From NCBI RefSeq assembly GCF_018474025.1, contig NZ_JAHCTA010000011.1, positions 1-64,000 of the forward strand: 64,000 nucleotides of DNA, written 5' to 3'. Made by a program: the position numbers and the translations under genes. This document shows, piece by piece, positions 17,937 to 27,965 of the stretch; position 1 is the stretch's first letter; every line of letters starts with the position of its first letter. Origin of the DNA: Alteromonas oceanisediminis (GTDB lineage Bacteria > Pseudomonadota > Gammaproteobacteria > Enterobacterales > Alteromonadaceae). Below the pieces are notes generated by a model. It was not told the DNA's origin and made no database searches. It saw only the letters and a program-made list of their open reading frames with translations.

Positions 17937-20900
17937 GCGGGTCCTGGATGCGATTTGTTTGGCGCTTTATCACAAAACGCCAAGGCAGGATTCTATTACG
18001 CAGTCCACCAATGAGGTCATGACGCGAGGAACGGGAGAATGCCTCGCTGAAGTCGAGTTCGAAGTTAAGGATAAGCAATACCGCGCTTATTGGCACCAAA
18101 AACGAGCCCGTAAACAACCCGACGGTAACTTACAACCAGCTCAGTGTGAATTGGTTGAGATTTCCTCTGGTACGGTTCTCGAAACCCACTTAAATCGAAA
18201 AATAGCTAAGGTAGCATCAATTACCGGTTTAGACTTTGATCGTTTCACCCGTTCAATGCTGTTATCTCAGGGAAACTTTGCTGCCTTTTTGAATGCCAAT
18301 GATAATGATAGGGCCGGATTGTTAGAGGAGCTCACCGGCACAGAAGTCTACAGCCAAGTATCTAAGCTCGTGTTTGAAAAAGCCAATGATGAAAAAGCGG
18401 CTCTTGAAATCCTAAAAGGACAATCCTCTGCCTTTCAATTGTTGAGTGAGGAAGAAAAGCAACATTACACTGATGAGAAAAAAGAACATCAAACGGCCTT
18501 AGAAGCCACTGAAAATCAGATATTGGCAAAACAAGCCCATCTTGATTGGTGCAAGAAATTATCTGAAAACCAAGCGCAATTAGAACAAGCCAAGACGGAT
18601 AGTGAAGCTGTTGAAAAAGATATTGCTGCGTTTTCGCAAGAGCTGGATATGCTCTCTGCTGCAGAGCCGGCTGAAAGATTAAGAACTCCCTGGATAGTAT
18701 ATCAACAGGCCAAACAAGCAGAGCAAGACTTAAACAATCAGCTGAAGGTAAAAAGAGCGGAGTTACCCAACTTAGAAGCCAATGTGCAAAAAGCTAAGGC
18801 CGACGAGTTGAATGAGATGGATGAGCTAAGAAGAGTCCAAGAACGACTTCACTCACAGGAGGCACTGATTACTGATCAGGTGATTCCTCTTGACCACCAA
18901 ATTGCCTCGGTGCATCGGCAGCAGTCTGAAAAAGACGCCGAGCGTCAAAGCAAAGAAAACGAACTCAAAGACAAACAAACTTTATTAGCTGCCAAGAATA
19001 AAGCCCTTGCGGAAATTGTTGGTCAGTTAGCGGAATTAAAAAGCTATATTGAGCAGCACCCCAATGATGCCACTCTATCTGATGTGCTCTCAGGTTGGCA
19101 AGAGCGTTTCAGTCAATGGAAAAGAGACAGGATTACGTTACAGCAGCAAAAAGAAGCACATCTCAGCATTGCAAAAAAGATAGATGAGTTAACCGCAAAA
19201 TCTCAACAATTAAGCAGTGACGAGGTTGATGCTGCTGAAAAGGTGATCGAAGCAAAAGCGATCTTTGACACAAAAACGGAAGCGCTGAAGTTCCTTTTAT
19301 CTCAAGGGGACGAAAACGTACTTCAGCAGCGACAAGAATCATTAAATCGGAGGTGGCAGTATTTTCATGCACTTGAAAACTCTGCTCAGCAGTATCTGGC
19401 ATTAAAAAGCTCCGTTGATTCGGCGGGAACGTCACTCATAGAGAATGAAGGTCAATTACTTAAAGCCAAAGAGCAGCGAGACGAGTGTGCGAGCAAATAT
19501 ACAGCGTATAAAAGAGACTTTGAGTACTACAAACAGATTTCAACGCGAGAAGAAGAAATAGCGAAATACCGAAAAGATCTGTCGACGGATGAACCCTGCC
19601 CACTGTGCGGTTCTTTAGATCATCCCATCCTATCAAATGGTGAACTGAACCTCTCTGAAACGATTCAACGTTTGAATGAAGCGCAAAGTAGGCTGGTCGA
19701 ATGGGAAGAAAAAGGGCAAGAGAAACGCAATGAAATCAACTCATTGGAGCACTTGACCCATACTCAGAAAAAAGCATTAGATGCCAACAACGCTTCGTTG
19801 CAAGATAAATACAATGAGTTTGTAAGACAGGCGAAACGACTTGAGTTTTCAGGTGCTATTGAAGACATAAGCGCGATTGAAACACTAAGTAAAGCATTAC
19901 AAACAGAGGGCGAGAGAAATACGAATGCGTTGCGTGCTATTCGAAACGCGACAGACCAAAGAAATATAGCCAAAGAGACCTTAGATAAGGAGTTACAAGC
20001 ACAAACACTGTTATCGAATGATACTTCCTTGAACAATCAAGCGCTATCGAATGAGCAATCTCAGCTTTCTGATAAGGAAGCGTATATTCAGATGCTCGAA
20101 GCTCAATTAGATCAATTAAAAGAAGAATTGCTCATTCATATCCGTGAGAGTGGTTTTGAAGTTGAATGGGAGAAGGTGGAGTCGTGGCTATGTCAAAAGC
20201 ACTCTGACGCAGTAACCTTTAAACAAAAAGAAACTCGTTATCGAGAACTACACTCTCAATGGACCGTAAAGTCATCTCAGATCGAGTCTTTAACCACTGA
20301 AGTAACCCATCTTCAAGACAAGGTCAGTGCACTCAAAGTAGCGGTGAGTGATTTATCACGTGAGCACAGCGACTTAGTAACCAGGCGTCAGGAGCTGTTT
20401 GGAGACAAAGAAGTTGCAATTGTGCGTCGGAAAGCAAACGAGTTGCTATTTGAGGCTCACTCAAAGCGAGAGCAAACTCAAGAGACTCATCATAAAGCAA
20501 CCTATGCATTCAATAACTGCCAAACTGAAATAGAAACGTTATCTAATCAACTCGCCGCACTTCAAGAGACCTTAGCAAAAGCACGAGATGAGTTTGAAGA
20601 GAAGTTAGCAAAGAGCTCTTTCTCAACGTCTGATGAATTCCATCAATCGTTGCTTGATGAGGTTAAATATGGGGAGCTGAAAGCAGTGAAACAGTCTCTC
20701 GATGAGCGTTTGGCCAAAGCGAAAGCTCTATTGGATAAAGCGAACAAAGAGAAACAGGCGTTACTATTGAACGAGAATGCCAATATTTGGAATCAGGCCC
20801 CTATAGAGCAGGTTGAGAGCGACATAGCCACGTTACAAGAAGCCAAAAAATCTCTCGTAGGAGATATGCGTGTTATTGAAGAAAGACTCCGAAACGATCA

Positions 20901-21501
20901 AAAACAGCGTGAACGTTATGGTTCACTTCTTAAAGAAGTCGAGCTACAGCAACAAGAATACGATGATGCACAAACCTTATCGGGTTTGATTGGCTCTGCT
21001 GACGGTAAGAAGTTTCGTAAGTTTGCACAAGGCTTAACACTGGATAATTTAGTTCACTTAGCAAACATACGACTTGATAAACTACATGGAAGATACCTGT
21101 TGCAAAGACAAGATATACAAGGGCTCGGCCTAAATGTGATTGATACATGGCAAGGTGATGTTAAAAGAGATACGACGACGCTTTCTGGCGGAGAAAGCTT
21201 CTTAGTTAGTCTTGCTCTAGCGCTCGCGCTATCTGATATTGTTAGCCATAAAACAAATATTGAATCCCTTTTTCTAGATGAAGGTTTTGGCACGCTGGAC
21301 CAAAGGTCCCTAGATGAAGCATTAGATACCTTAGATAGTCTTAACGCCAGTGGTAAAATGGTTGGAGTCATCAGTCACATTGAATCGATGAAAGAGCGTA
21401 TCCCTATTCAAATCCACGTTCAGAAGCGCAGCGGTATGGGATATAGCTCTTTAGATAAAGATTATGCTATGACTTCAAAAAGTATTCCGTCAAATGTCTA
21501 A
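17937..21501 (+). pseudogene. sbcC: SbcC nuclease subunit, N-terminus lost at transposon end
   Basis: SbcC is the ATPase of the SbcCD (Rad50/Mre11-like) nuclease. The frame picks up at VLDAICLALYH, immediately after where Walker A (GxxGxGKT) should be. It keeps the following FTRSMLLSQGNFAAFLNA, two long coiled-coil arms, the zinc hook CPLCGSLDH, the signature LSGGESFLVSLALALALSD and Walker B FLDEGFGTLD. An ATG lies inside the transposon end (17929), so a protein of about 1190 residues could be made, but without the P-loop it cannot bind ATP normally. No sbcD and no N-terminal piece of sbcC are in the window. Confidence 0.85.
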
Positions 21502-21698
21502 ATTAGGATTAGAAATCGCAGTAAAAGACCAAAACCTAGTGAGCTATACAAAATTTTCATCCAGTCTGTGTCTTTTGAGCCGAATCAAAGTTAGTAAATA
21601 TATTATTCATTCAAGGACCTTATTTTCATCCACACTCTCTGTACCATTTAGCTTTGGAATTTTGCAGCATTGAGCAAATATTATAATTATGGGTAAGT

Positions 21699-22868
21699 AT
21701 GATTAGCCTCCAGCCAGCAAAGGGCGAGTCACTGCTGAGTCTTATATTTCGAATTTACAAAGTGCATGGGATAACTGATTACTCTGGCATCATCAACCTC
21801 AGGGGAAGGTGGTATTCAGATCCCCTCATTGATCGTGAAGCCCATCTGATTTTCAAGAATATCGATAAAAGCTTATTGTTCAGGGTGTTCAGAGGGATGG
21901 ATAAAGTGCACGGTGGAATTAACCTTTTTCATAGTCCTTTTACAGCCGTGTATAACTTTGAAAATTTTTTACGGTTTCCATCCCAGCGAATTGGTAATTC
22001 CAGAGGTAACTTCAAAGTTAGATTTTGCCAACATTGTATTTTAGAAGCTATATCAGAAATAGGATTTGGTTACTTAAAAACAAGCTGGTTGTACGTTGAC
22101 CGTTGTGATGAGCATTTGTCTTCTTTAGGAACTTTAATATCGACGAGTCGTCCGAATGCAGCGCGTGAGCTGAATAATATTTTAAATGGGGCTTTGGAGC
22201 TATCAAGTTCTGAAACTTCAATTGTCGACGGTTTTTCAAGAAATACACTGCAAAGAAGTAGTGACTTCGACAAAGAACATTTTATTATGCCTTGCTTACA
22301 CCAAAGGCTATTGAAGATTATCAATCAAAATGACTATTTAATGAAACTGCTTAAAAAGTATAAGGGTGGGCCTATATATCCAGTACCAAGGTTAGATAAC
22401 GATAGTTATTGGAAATTAATACAAGTCAAGTCTCCACTAATTCAGAAATTTATAGAATCGGAATACAAAACGATAACAGTTCAATGTCAAATAGGTAATC
22501 ACACCTCAATTTATGACACGGTGCTGAAGAGCAAGAAATTTGACTGTGTGCGGTGTACTATTTCGGATTGTCATAATTGTAATCTTATATTCACTTTCAG
22601 GTTGGAACCAATCCTCGCAAACCAGTGCACTGCCGGAAAAATATCGATATACCGCGAATTAACGAAAAATACAAAGTACTATCTTAGGGAAAAAACTTTC
22701 TTAAAAAAACTGAGACGCATGACTAAGGAAGAGAAACAAAATATTCTACGTGACAGGGAGAAAGAATCACTCAAGGTAGATTATATGCTGGGAAAAAAAT
22801 ATCATATTGACGAAACGTACTATGTTCACGGCTGCGATCGATCTTTTCAAGCAGTTTTAGTGCAATAA
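21699..22868 (+). CDS. TniQ-like protein
   Basis: 389 residues. The start SLQPAKGESLLSLIFRIYKVHG fits the TniQ opening (PGESL.SWL.R.A..HG). FCQHCILEAISEIGFGYLKTSWLYVDRCDEHLSSL (from about residue 108, given here as adjoining motifs) matches the TniQ zinc pattern: C-x2-C, then W, then C-x2-H-L. A further cysteine group lies near residue 285 (CVRCTISDCHNC). TniQ works with Tn7/Tn5053-like transposases in target choice. No tniA or tniB is nearby, so it is an orphan or acts with a distant partner. Confidence 0.55.
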   Translation: MISLQPAKGESLLSLIFRIYKVHGITDYSGIINLRGRWYSDPLIDREAHLIFKNIDKSLLFRVFRGMDKVHGGINLFHSPFTAVYNFENFLRFPSQRIGNSRGNFKVRFCQHCILEAISEIGFGYLKTSWLYVDRCDEHLSSLGTLISTSRPNAARELNNILNGALELSSSETSIVDGFSRNTLQRSSDFDKEHFIMPCLHQRLLKIINQNDYLMKLLKKYKGGPIYPVPRLDNDSYWKLIQVKSPLIQKFIESEYKTITVQCQIGNHTSIYDTVLKSKKFDCVRCTISDCHNCNLIFTFRLEPILANQCTAGKISIYRELTKNTKYYLREKTFLKKLRRMTKEEKQNILRDREKESLKVDYMLGKKYHIDETYYVHGCDRSFQAVLVQ

Positions 22869-23326
22869 TTGTGAGATTATAGGTTCTTATGCTTCTATCG
22901 CCTCAAATGATGAGGAATCACTTTAATGTTTCACATTAATGTGCAGTAGCTTGTATCTGAGCTGACACTATAAAGTTTGCGTTGCTCTAGACGTTATTCA
23001 CTGATGATATGAATGAGCACTTTGCCTTCATTACTGACATCAATTCTTCAGTTGGAACAAACGACTGGAAGACAGTTATCACCATAGTCGTTTGTTAGGT
23101 GCCACTTGGTGAATCAAACTCCTCGTTCTTTGATATATTAAACTCATTGATTTTCTCTGCTGTTGAGATTAGAACATCAAGTTCGGCTCTGGCAGTAAAA
23201 TAAAGCGTTACACTCTCATAATCATTTTAAACAAGATAGTCGAACGCTTACGACTGTAGCAGATTTGGTATACCTGGCAGCCAAACGTTTTTTATTAGCG
23301 AATTATACGGGCAATTAATAGAATCA
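22869..23326. other. Gene-poor stretch with a hairpin and a gene fragment
   Basis: No complete gene. A perfect 11-bp inverted repeat (AACAAACGACT at 23056-23066 and AGTCGTTTGTT at 23086-23096) could fold with a 19-nt loop. Next to it, on the minus strand from about 23226 to 23095, about 43 codons read YESVTLYFTARAELDVLIS to a stop with no start, a likely 3' fragment of a lost gene. Confidence 0.4.
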
Positions 23327-23569
23327 TTATGTCTTAGATAATTCCACTCTCTCCAACTTCACCCAGTAACCTCGAAAATAGTCACCGTCTAAGCGCGAGA
23401 ATGTGCCAACGCAAGGCGCTGTAAATGGCGTATTGGCGGTGTAAATGTCCTTATTGACGAGCAGTTCTCTAAGGCATGAGCTATGGGTTTGCGGTAAACA
23501 ACGGACGTCGAAACTCCCCATACCACTCTGATAACCAATGAAGAACTCATCTTCCTCTGGACTTCCCAT
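23327..23569 (-). CDS. Small hypothetical protein (80 aa)
   Basis: ATG at 23569 begins MGSPEEDEFFIGYQSGMGSF, with three cysteines and a balanced composition (VRCLPQTHSSCLRELLVNKD). It follows, on the same strand, another open stretch (about 23576-23763) reading ERAKGQSIEEALAAIGKEVF that lacks a clear start codon. The two may be a small operon. No family recognised. Confidence 0.4.
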   Translation of the reverse strand: MGSPEEDEFFIGYQSGMGSFDVRCLPQTHSSCLRELLVNKDIYTANTPFTAPCVGTFSRLDGDYFRGYWVKLERVELSKT

Positions 23570-23575
23570 ATTTCG

Positions 23576-23763
23576 CTAGACAATATTAGCAAGAACCTGT
23601 GTGGTAAGGTCAACTAAAGCGCGAACATAATTTAGTCCCTGCATCAATGTTGTAAGAATGGTCAGGTCCTCCAAAAGGTGCACAGCCTCAGCTTTAAACA
23701 CCTCTTTGCCGATGGCCGCCAAGGCTTCTTCAATAGACTGACCTTTCGCTCTTTCTAGCCTTA
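23576..23763 (-). CDS. Possible small helical protein (about 60 aa)
   Basis: An open frame reading LERAKGQSIEEALAAIGKEV, then LLEDLTILTTLMQGLNYVRAL to a TAG stop 7 bp before the next gene. It is amphipathic and helical. No ATG or GTG precedes it, so either a rare start is used or the 5' end is damaged. Not recognised. Confidence 0.3.
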
Positions 23764-23922
23764 AAATGTAAATACTCGTTTAAATTCAAGCACGTAGTGA
23801 TTTATGGTATTGCTCACCGTTGGTGAAAAGTAATTGTAAAGTGCAAGTAAATGAACAAAATTTGCGATAGTGTTTAAACTACTATAGAAGTCTTTACGGG
23901 CAAACATTAGGGGAAATGGTTC

Positions 23923-24234
23923 TTGCAACGGGCCAACTTAATTGTCACTACACATCATTCCTTTGAGGGCAGAGTGGGTGTCTCAATCCTACAGGATGAC
24001 ACGCAAACGGCCACTGCCATCAATTATCTTGAGGAAATCATTGATAACGCCCTTCGAATGTATGCGCCAAATATACAACCGCATTATCTGGATATCTTCA
24101 TCGACCAGCCGGCCTGTCGAGGAGATAAAGCGTCCTTTGCTACGTTTGACCGTCAAGGTCATGTGAGCTTTAAAAAGCCGATGGTGCTACAACGCGAGTT
24201 CTATGAGAAGTTTCGACTCCTTAATTCACAATAG
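23923..24234 (+). CDS. Hypothetical protein (103 aa)
   Basis: Begins at TTG (23923) with an AGGGG ribosome site about 11 bp upstream. Soluble, acidic, with no signal or membrane segment (VGVSILQDDTQTATAINYLE). It converges on the small gene ending at 24235, with no bases between. Not recognised. Composition favours a real gene. Confidence 0.45.
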   Translation: MQRANLIVTTHHSFEGRVGVSILQDDTQTATAINYLEEIIDNALRMYAPNIQPHYLDIFIDQPACRGDKASFATFDRQGHVSFKKPMVLQREFYEKFRLLNSQ

Positions 24235-24558
24235 CTAAGTGTAGAGAGATTTTCTCGCGGCTAAGCGGGCTTTTCTCTCTTCAATCCGCCTAAAAATGCG
24301 CGCTTTGGCCTGTGATGGCCCATCGGTATTCATCAGCGTAAGTCCTAGTTTGAGCTGATAGTTGAGTTCTATCTCCCACGGTGACTTGCGAATACAACCG
24401 TCATCGAAGAACGCCCCGATAACCTCCTGATTTGCCCTATAGATGCGCCGCTGTATTCGGTTAGTTAGTTGGGTGAGCACCCGCTCTGCTCGATTGATCC
24501 CGATACGCGATACTAAATCATAGGCTTGTTGCTCTGATTCGAGAAGGGCTGCGCTCAT
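24235..24558 (-). CDS. Hypothetical protein (107 aa)
   Basis: Rich in Arg and Glu and mostly helical (RVLTQLTNRIQRRIYRANQE). Encoded about 100 bp downstream of the RES toxin gene in the same direction, possibly the tail of that operon. No family recognised. The Arg-rich C-terminus (AKARIFRRIEERKARLAARK) suggests nucleic-acid contact, which is inference only. Confidence 0.45.
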   Translation of the reverse strand: MSAALLESEQQAYDLVSRIGINRAERVLTQLTNRIQRRIYRANQEVIGAFFDDGCIRKSPWEIELNYQLKLGLTLMNTDGPSQAKARIFRRIEERKARLAARKSLYT

Positions 24559-24654
24559 TTTGTCTCATTCCGTAGTACTAGATGAGACCAGTATCGCACT
24601 CTAGGTCGTTGGCGCTATAAAGCTGAGCGCAAGACCGTGGCTAACTCCTTTGCA

Positions 24655-25335
24655 TTAACTCAGTGCAGCGGTAGAGACAATACGCCCATTAAAAATCATT
24701 TCAATGTGAACGGTTTGAATGATTTCAGTGATTTTTTTAGGTGTGAAAAACCCGAAGCACTCACCACCTGCATAACGCACCGATGGGTAATGAACCCCTG
24801 CTATGCCTTTGCGGTGGAGCTCCGCACCTAACTGTCGAGATTGCGTGTAATTATCCGGTGCTAACACCTCTTTTTGGCTCGGCGGAACTGAGACAACGCC
24901 TCCGGATGTATAGGTGCACTTCAATTGGCGAAATACGAAGCGCTCAAAGGCCAAATCTTCTACGTTTGACCAGTATACTTGCTGGTGGTGTTTGACTTCG
25001 CTTAGCGCGGTCTCAGGACTATCACCGATATAAAGCACGCCATAGTCGCCGTTGGAAAACCGCGAACCATCAGGATTTACGTGCACGAAAGGGCCAATAG
25101 CATAGTAAAGTCCCGTTATTCCATAAGGGATCTCGTCTTTAGCCAGCAGATTTAAGTTACCCAGCTCATTACGTAAGCGCGGATTGGTCAGCCCCTGCAT
25201 CGCATAGACCGCTTCAAATTCATCCGAATCCGCCACATCGTCAAATAAATCGATAGGCGGAAACTTAGAATTGATTAAGCGATAGCCTGTACGCGTTGTA
25301 TCGCCATAAGCCTGTAACTCGTCTACTTTTACCAC
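24655..25335 (-). CDS. RES-domain toxin
   Basis: 226 residues with the RES family signatures: an early arginine in TGYRLINSKF, then GDYGVLYIGDSPETALSEV (the conserved glutamate), then GVHYPSVRY (the conserved serine). Characterised RES toxins of Xre-RES systems consume NAD+ in the cytoplasm. The gene starts 7 bp before the end of the antitoxin gene, so the pair is translationally coupled. It is a little longer than minimal RES proteins, with a ~40-residue N-terminal extension. Confidence 0.85.
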   Translation of the reverse strand: MVKVDELQAYGDTTRTGYRLINSKFPPIDLFDDVADSDEFEAVYAMQGLTNPRLRNELGNLNLLAKDEIPYGITGLYYAIGPFVHVNPDGSRFSNGDYGVLYIGDSPETALSEVKHHQQVYWSNVEDLAFERFVFRQLKCTYTSGGVVSVPPSQKEVLAPDNYTQSRQLGAELHRKGIAGVHYPSVRYAGGECFGFFTPKKITEIIQTVHIEMIFNGRIVSTAALS

Positions 25336-25742
25336 CGTGCCCCTCGTAATCCGTCGATCCGTTTAAATACTTCGTACAAATTCGCCATTGAACCTTCCAC
25401 CATCAACGAAAATGGGGTACGGCCATTGAAAAACGGGTTGTTGTTTTTCTTATGCACAAAACCATAAACGTTTTCTGGGTTGTCAAATAGCGTCCGTAGC
25501 CCCGCATGGATATTCAGCACGTAACTGGCGCGCTCTACTTGGTCACGGCTTAGCTTAACGTTCGACTTGTTTTTGGCTCGGTTTATGGTCGCCGTTGACA
25601 CTCCTAAAATCGCCGCCATCTGCTCGGTCGTGGCCTGCCATTTCTTCAATATACTGACCGCCACCTGAAATCCCTGCGACAAATGCTCGACAGATAATTG
25701 CGCTCCATCATCGTGTTGTTGAATGACTGCTTGCATAACCAC
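25329..25742 (-). CDS. Xre/MbcA/ParS-type antitoxin
   Basis: 137 residues. An N-terminal helix-turn-helix (EQMAAILGVSTATINRAK, about residues 40-58) is followed by the toxin-binding domain (LFDNPENVYGFVHKKNNNPF, then GRTPFSLMVEGSMANLYEVF). It overlaps the RES toxin gene downstream. A 14-bp palindrome just before its start is a likely autoregulation site. It should neutralise the RES toxin. Confidence 0.85.
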   Translation of the reverse strand: MVMQAVIQQHDDGAQLSVEHLSQGFQVAVSILKKWQATTEQMAAILGVSTATINRAKNKSNVKLSRDQVERASYVLNIHAGLRTLFDNPENVYGFVHKKNNNPFFNGRTPFSLMVEGSMANLYEVFKRIDGLRGARW

Positions 25743-25750
25743 CTCACAAA

Positions 25751-25764
25751 CTATCTATAGATAG
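25751..25764. promoter_or_regulatory. Probable operator of the Xre-RES operon
   Basis: CTATCTATAGATAG is a perfect 14-bp palindrome 9 bp upstream of the antitoxin ATG. Related CTAGATAG-like half sites occur at about 25811. Position and symmetry fit autorepression by the Xre antitoxin. Confidence 0.5.
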
Positions 25765-26229
25765 CTAATAAATAATTCAGTATCAGTAGATATACTATAG
25801 CAGGCAATCACTAGATAGTAAAATGCCAAATATATTTCTGTGGAGTCTTTTCCAGTTGTCACCATTGCAGCTTACTCTGCTGTCACCGTTTGACATCCCG
25901 CGTGTTTAAAGGACGCTTAAACGATACTTATTGGCTATGGCATTTGGCTCGCGCATTTCACCACTGTTTAAATAAGTGTCTTTACTATCTCGCGTCCGGT
26001 GCTTCTCGCTATCTATTAGGCGATATCTAAGACAGGGTAGTAAAGCCACTTTGCCCGGCAAATATACCCTTTCAGTGGATATTCTGCCTTTTGTACTATT
26101 GCCCTCCGCAGTAGCGGTGATACAGTGTTCAACGCGACCACTATCTGCGTGATACGTCGCTATTTTCAACGAAACAACAAGTCGGCAAGTATGTGCTTGT
26201 CGTATCTCAACAAGAAAGGAAGATGAGCA

Positions 26230-26502
26230 TTGAATAAGTCACAATTAATCGAAAAGATTGCAGAATCGGCAGAAATTTCCAAGGCTAAAGCAGGGCAGGT
26301 GGTAGACGCCTTTACCGCAACGGTCACCCTTCAATTAGCAGCTGGTGAAGAAGTTGCATTAGTTGGCTTCGGCACGTTCAAAGTGAGCGAGCGCGCTGCT
26401 CGAACTGGCCGTAATCCACAAACCGGTGCAACTATTCAAATCGCCGCCGCTAAAGTGCCTGGATTTAAAGCCGGGAAAGCGCTTAAAGATGCATGTAACT
26501 AA
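26230..26502 (+). CDS. HU-family DNA-binding protein
   Basis: 90 residues, full length for HU. It has the dimer core ([20 protein letters not shown]) and the DNA-binding arm with [19 protein letters not shown] and the final [11 protein letters not shown]. The start is TTG at 26230 after AAGGAAG. HU bends DNA and supports recombination and transposition. Since it sits among mobile genes, it is probably an accessory copy. A hairpin follows the stop. Confidence 0.9.
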   Translation: MNKSQLIEKIAESAEISKAKAGQVVDAFTATVTLQLAAGEEVALVGFGTFKVSERAARTGRNPQTGATIQIAAAKVPGFKAGKALKDACN

Positions 26503-26537
26503 AAACTAAACGTTTCCGCTTCTGTGCATAAGTAAAC

Positions 26538-26562
26538 CAAGCCCTTATCTCTTTAGGGCTTG
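26538..26562 (+). terminator. Hairpin after the HU gene
   Basis: Perfect 8-bp arms CAAGCCCT and AGGGCTTG with a 9-nt loop, 35 bp past the HU stop. The following T-run is weak, so termination is likely but not certain. It may also serve the convergent gene ending at 26595. Confidence 0.55.
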
Positions 26563-26594
26563 TTAGTGAACAAACAAATAATAGTGATACTCCT

Positions 26595-27251
26595 CTAGAG
26601 GAAAATCGCCAATAATACACAGGCGGCGATGATCCATGAAATAGCCCCTATATTGCTCTCAGTTGTGTGCGGTTGCGGCGTGTTCCGCTCACTAATAACC
26701 TCTTCAAATGCTGCCTTTGCAACTGCCACGTCAGAGACATATTTTCGTTCGGCCTGCTCTGCGTCTCTACGTAACACGCTAACATCCTCTGTAACTAGTG
26801 CAATGTCACCGCTGTAATAGTGGTAGGTTGTATAATAATTGAAACCTGCTTGTACTGTCTTTCTGTGAAACGTAGCATTTAAGACAGCATTGCAATTGGC
26901 GTCTTTAGCGAGCTGCTTTAGGTGCGCCTTGGCATCTCGGGGGGCAGCAAACAGGTGCGTTCGTATACTGCCTTTAAACTCCACTTGTCCCCGCTTTGGC
27001 GTCGCGCTTTCTCGCCAAATGAAACCTTTGCTGATCTGGTTTACTTGCGCTTGTTCGACAATGGTTACGTTTTCTGCTGCTTTGCCTCTGGCGGTATCGA
27101 CAAGTTTAAATGTGACAGCCATCCCGTGCTTTAGCTTCTCCCATGCCTGACATGCTGATTTGTGGAAAAACACATTACCTGCATCAGTCGCAATGAAACC
27201 GAAGCCTTTGTCGTTTAACACGTTGTTGATTTGTCCGAAAGTTATATCCAT
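26595..27251 (-). CDS. Cold-shock domain protein with C-terminal membrane anchor
   Basis: 218 residues. Residues ~1-65 are a cold-shock/OB domain with the RNP1-like GFGFIATDAGNVFFHKSA. A middle region holds RGQVEFKGSIRTHLF and a Cys (DANCNAVLNATFHRK). A short coiled coil comes next, and the last ~18 residues are a hydrophobic helix (ISWIIAACVLLAIFL). It is thus a predicted nucleic-acid-binding domain tethered to the inner membrane, an unusual combination. It converges on HU. Confidence 0.65.
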   Translation of the reverse strand: MDITFGQINNVLNDKGFGFIATDAGNVFFHKSACQAWEKLKHGMAVTFKLVDTARGKAAENVTIVEQAQVNQISKGFIWRESATPKRGQVEFKGSIRTHLFAAPRDAKAHLKQLAKDANCNAVLNATFHRKTVQAGFNYYTTYHYYSGDIALVTEDVSVLRRDAEQAERKYVSDVAVAKAAFEEVISERNTPQPHTTESNIGAISWIIAACVLLAIFL

Positions 27252-27372
27252 GCCAACGCCTCATTTTTTGTTACCCACTATCTGTATAGTACTATCGCTT
27301 CGTTTACTCGCTACAAATCGGATATCCTACGTTGAAATCTCTTTTTCGATGCAGCTTTTCTTACATTGAATT

Positions 27373-27633
27373 CTAAGCGCCAGCTTTAGCTTGGCGTATC
27401 AGGCGTTCTACTTCATCGACGGTTTCGACTACGTAGTGCTAGGTTTGGTATTGGATAATCTCGTCGTTCTTACCATGGAAACCGGTGATGACGGCTTTCA
27501 TCACAATCTGCGTGCTTTGCTGGACGTAACCATTGGCGTTATAGCCTTCCACACTTTTAATCGAATGCACGTTAAGTATTAACTGTCCTTGAGGGCTACA
27601 GCTGATTCGGTCGCAGAGGGTGAGTCTGATCAT
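27373..27633 (-). pseudogene. Small gene interrupted by an in-frame TAG
   Basis: From 27633 the frame reads MIRLTLCDRISCSPQGQLIL through NDEIIQYQT, meets TAG, then continues in the same frame as HYVVETVDEVERLIRQAKAG to a second TAG at 27373. The second part looks like normal protein, so a Gln or Ser codon probably mutated to amber. The family is not recognised. Confidence 0.45.
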
Positions 27634-27965
27634 GACGATCGTTAAGGTTAGTTAATGTTACCTAACTTCAACTGCTTTAATATCCCTGCTTGAAATTAGA
27701 CTGTGAGAAAGCAAGCCCCTATGTAATTAATCCAATTATATGCTGGTTATGGTTATCACTAGATATACAGATAAGCAGCCATTCAAATACCACCCGCAGA
27801 TGGTCGTTGAGTATCTGGAACGCATTGTCACTGTAGGTGAACAATAATTTTCATCTCGTTCATTATATTATATCTGGTGTTGGTAGTTCCGCTTAGAGCG
27901 AATTGCAGAAGTTGATTATTTATGGAAACTGCGCCCAAAAGCAGACATCCAATTACTAAGCCAGA
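27634..27965. other. Gene-poor stretch
   Basis: No convincing gene. A 35-codon frame (27740-27847, + strand) reads MVITRYTDKQPFKYHPQMVV, and a second open piece (about 27890-27969) reads LERIAEVDYLWKLRPKADIQ without a start. Both look like leftovers of lost genes. Confidence 0.3.

Noticed and set aside
22048-22324. Minus-strand frames inside the TniQ-like gene
   Set aside because: No start context, overlapped fully by a better-supported plus-strand gene.
25906-26169. 87-codon minus-strand frame upstream of HU
   Set aside because: Composition and lack of a ribosome site suggest a chance frame. It also covers the likely HU promoter.
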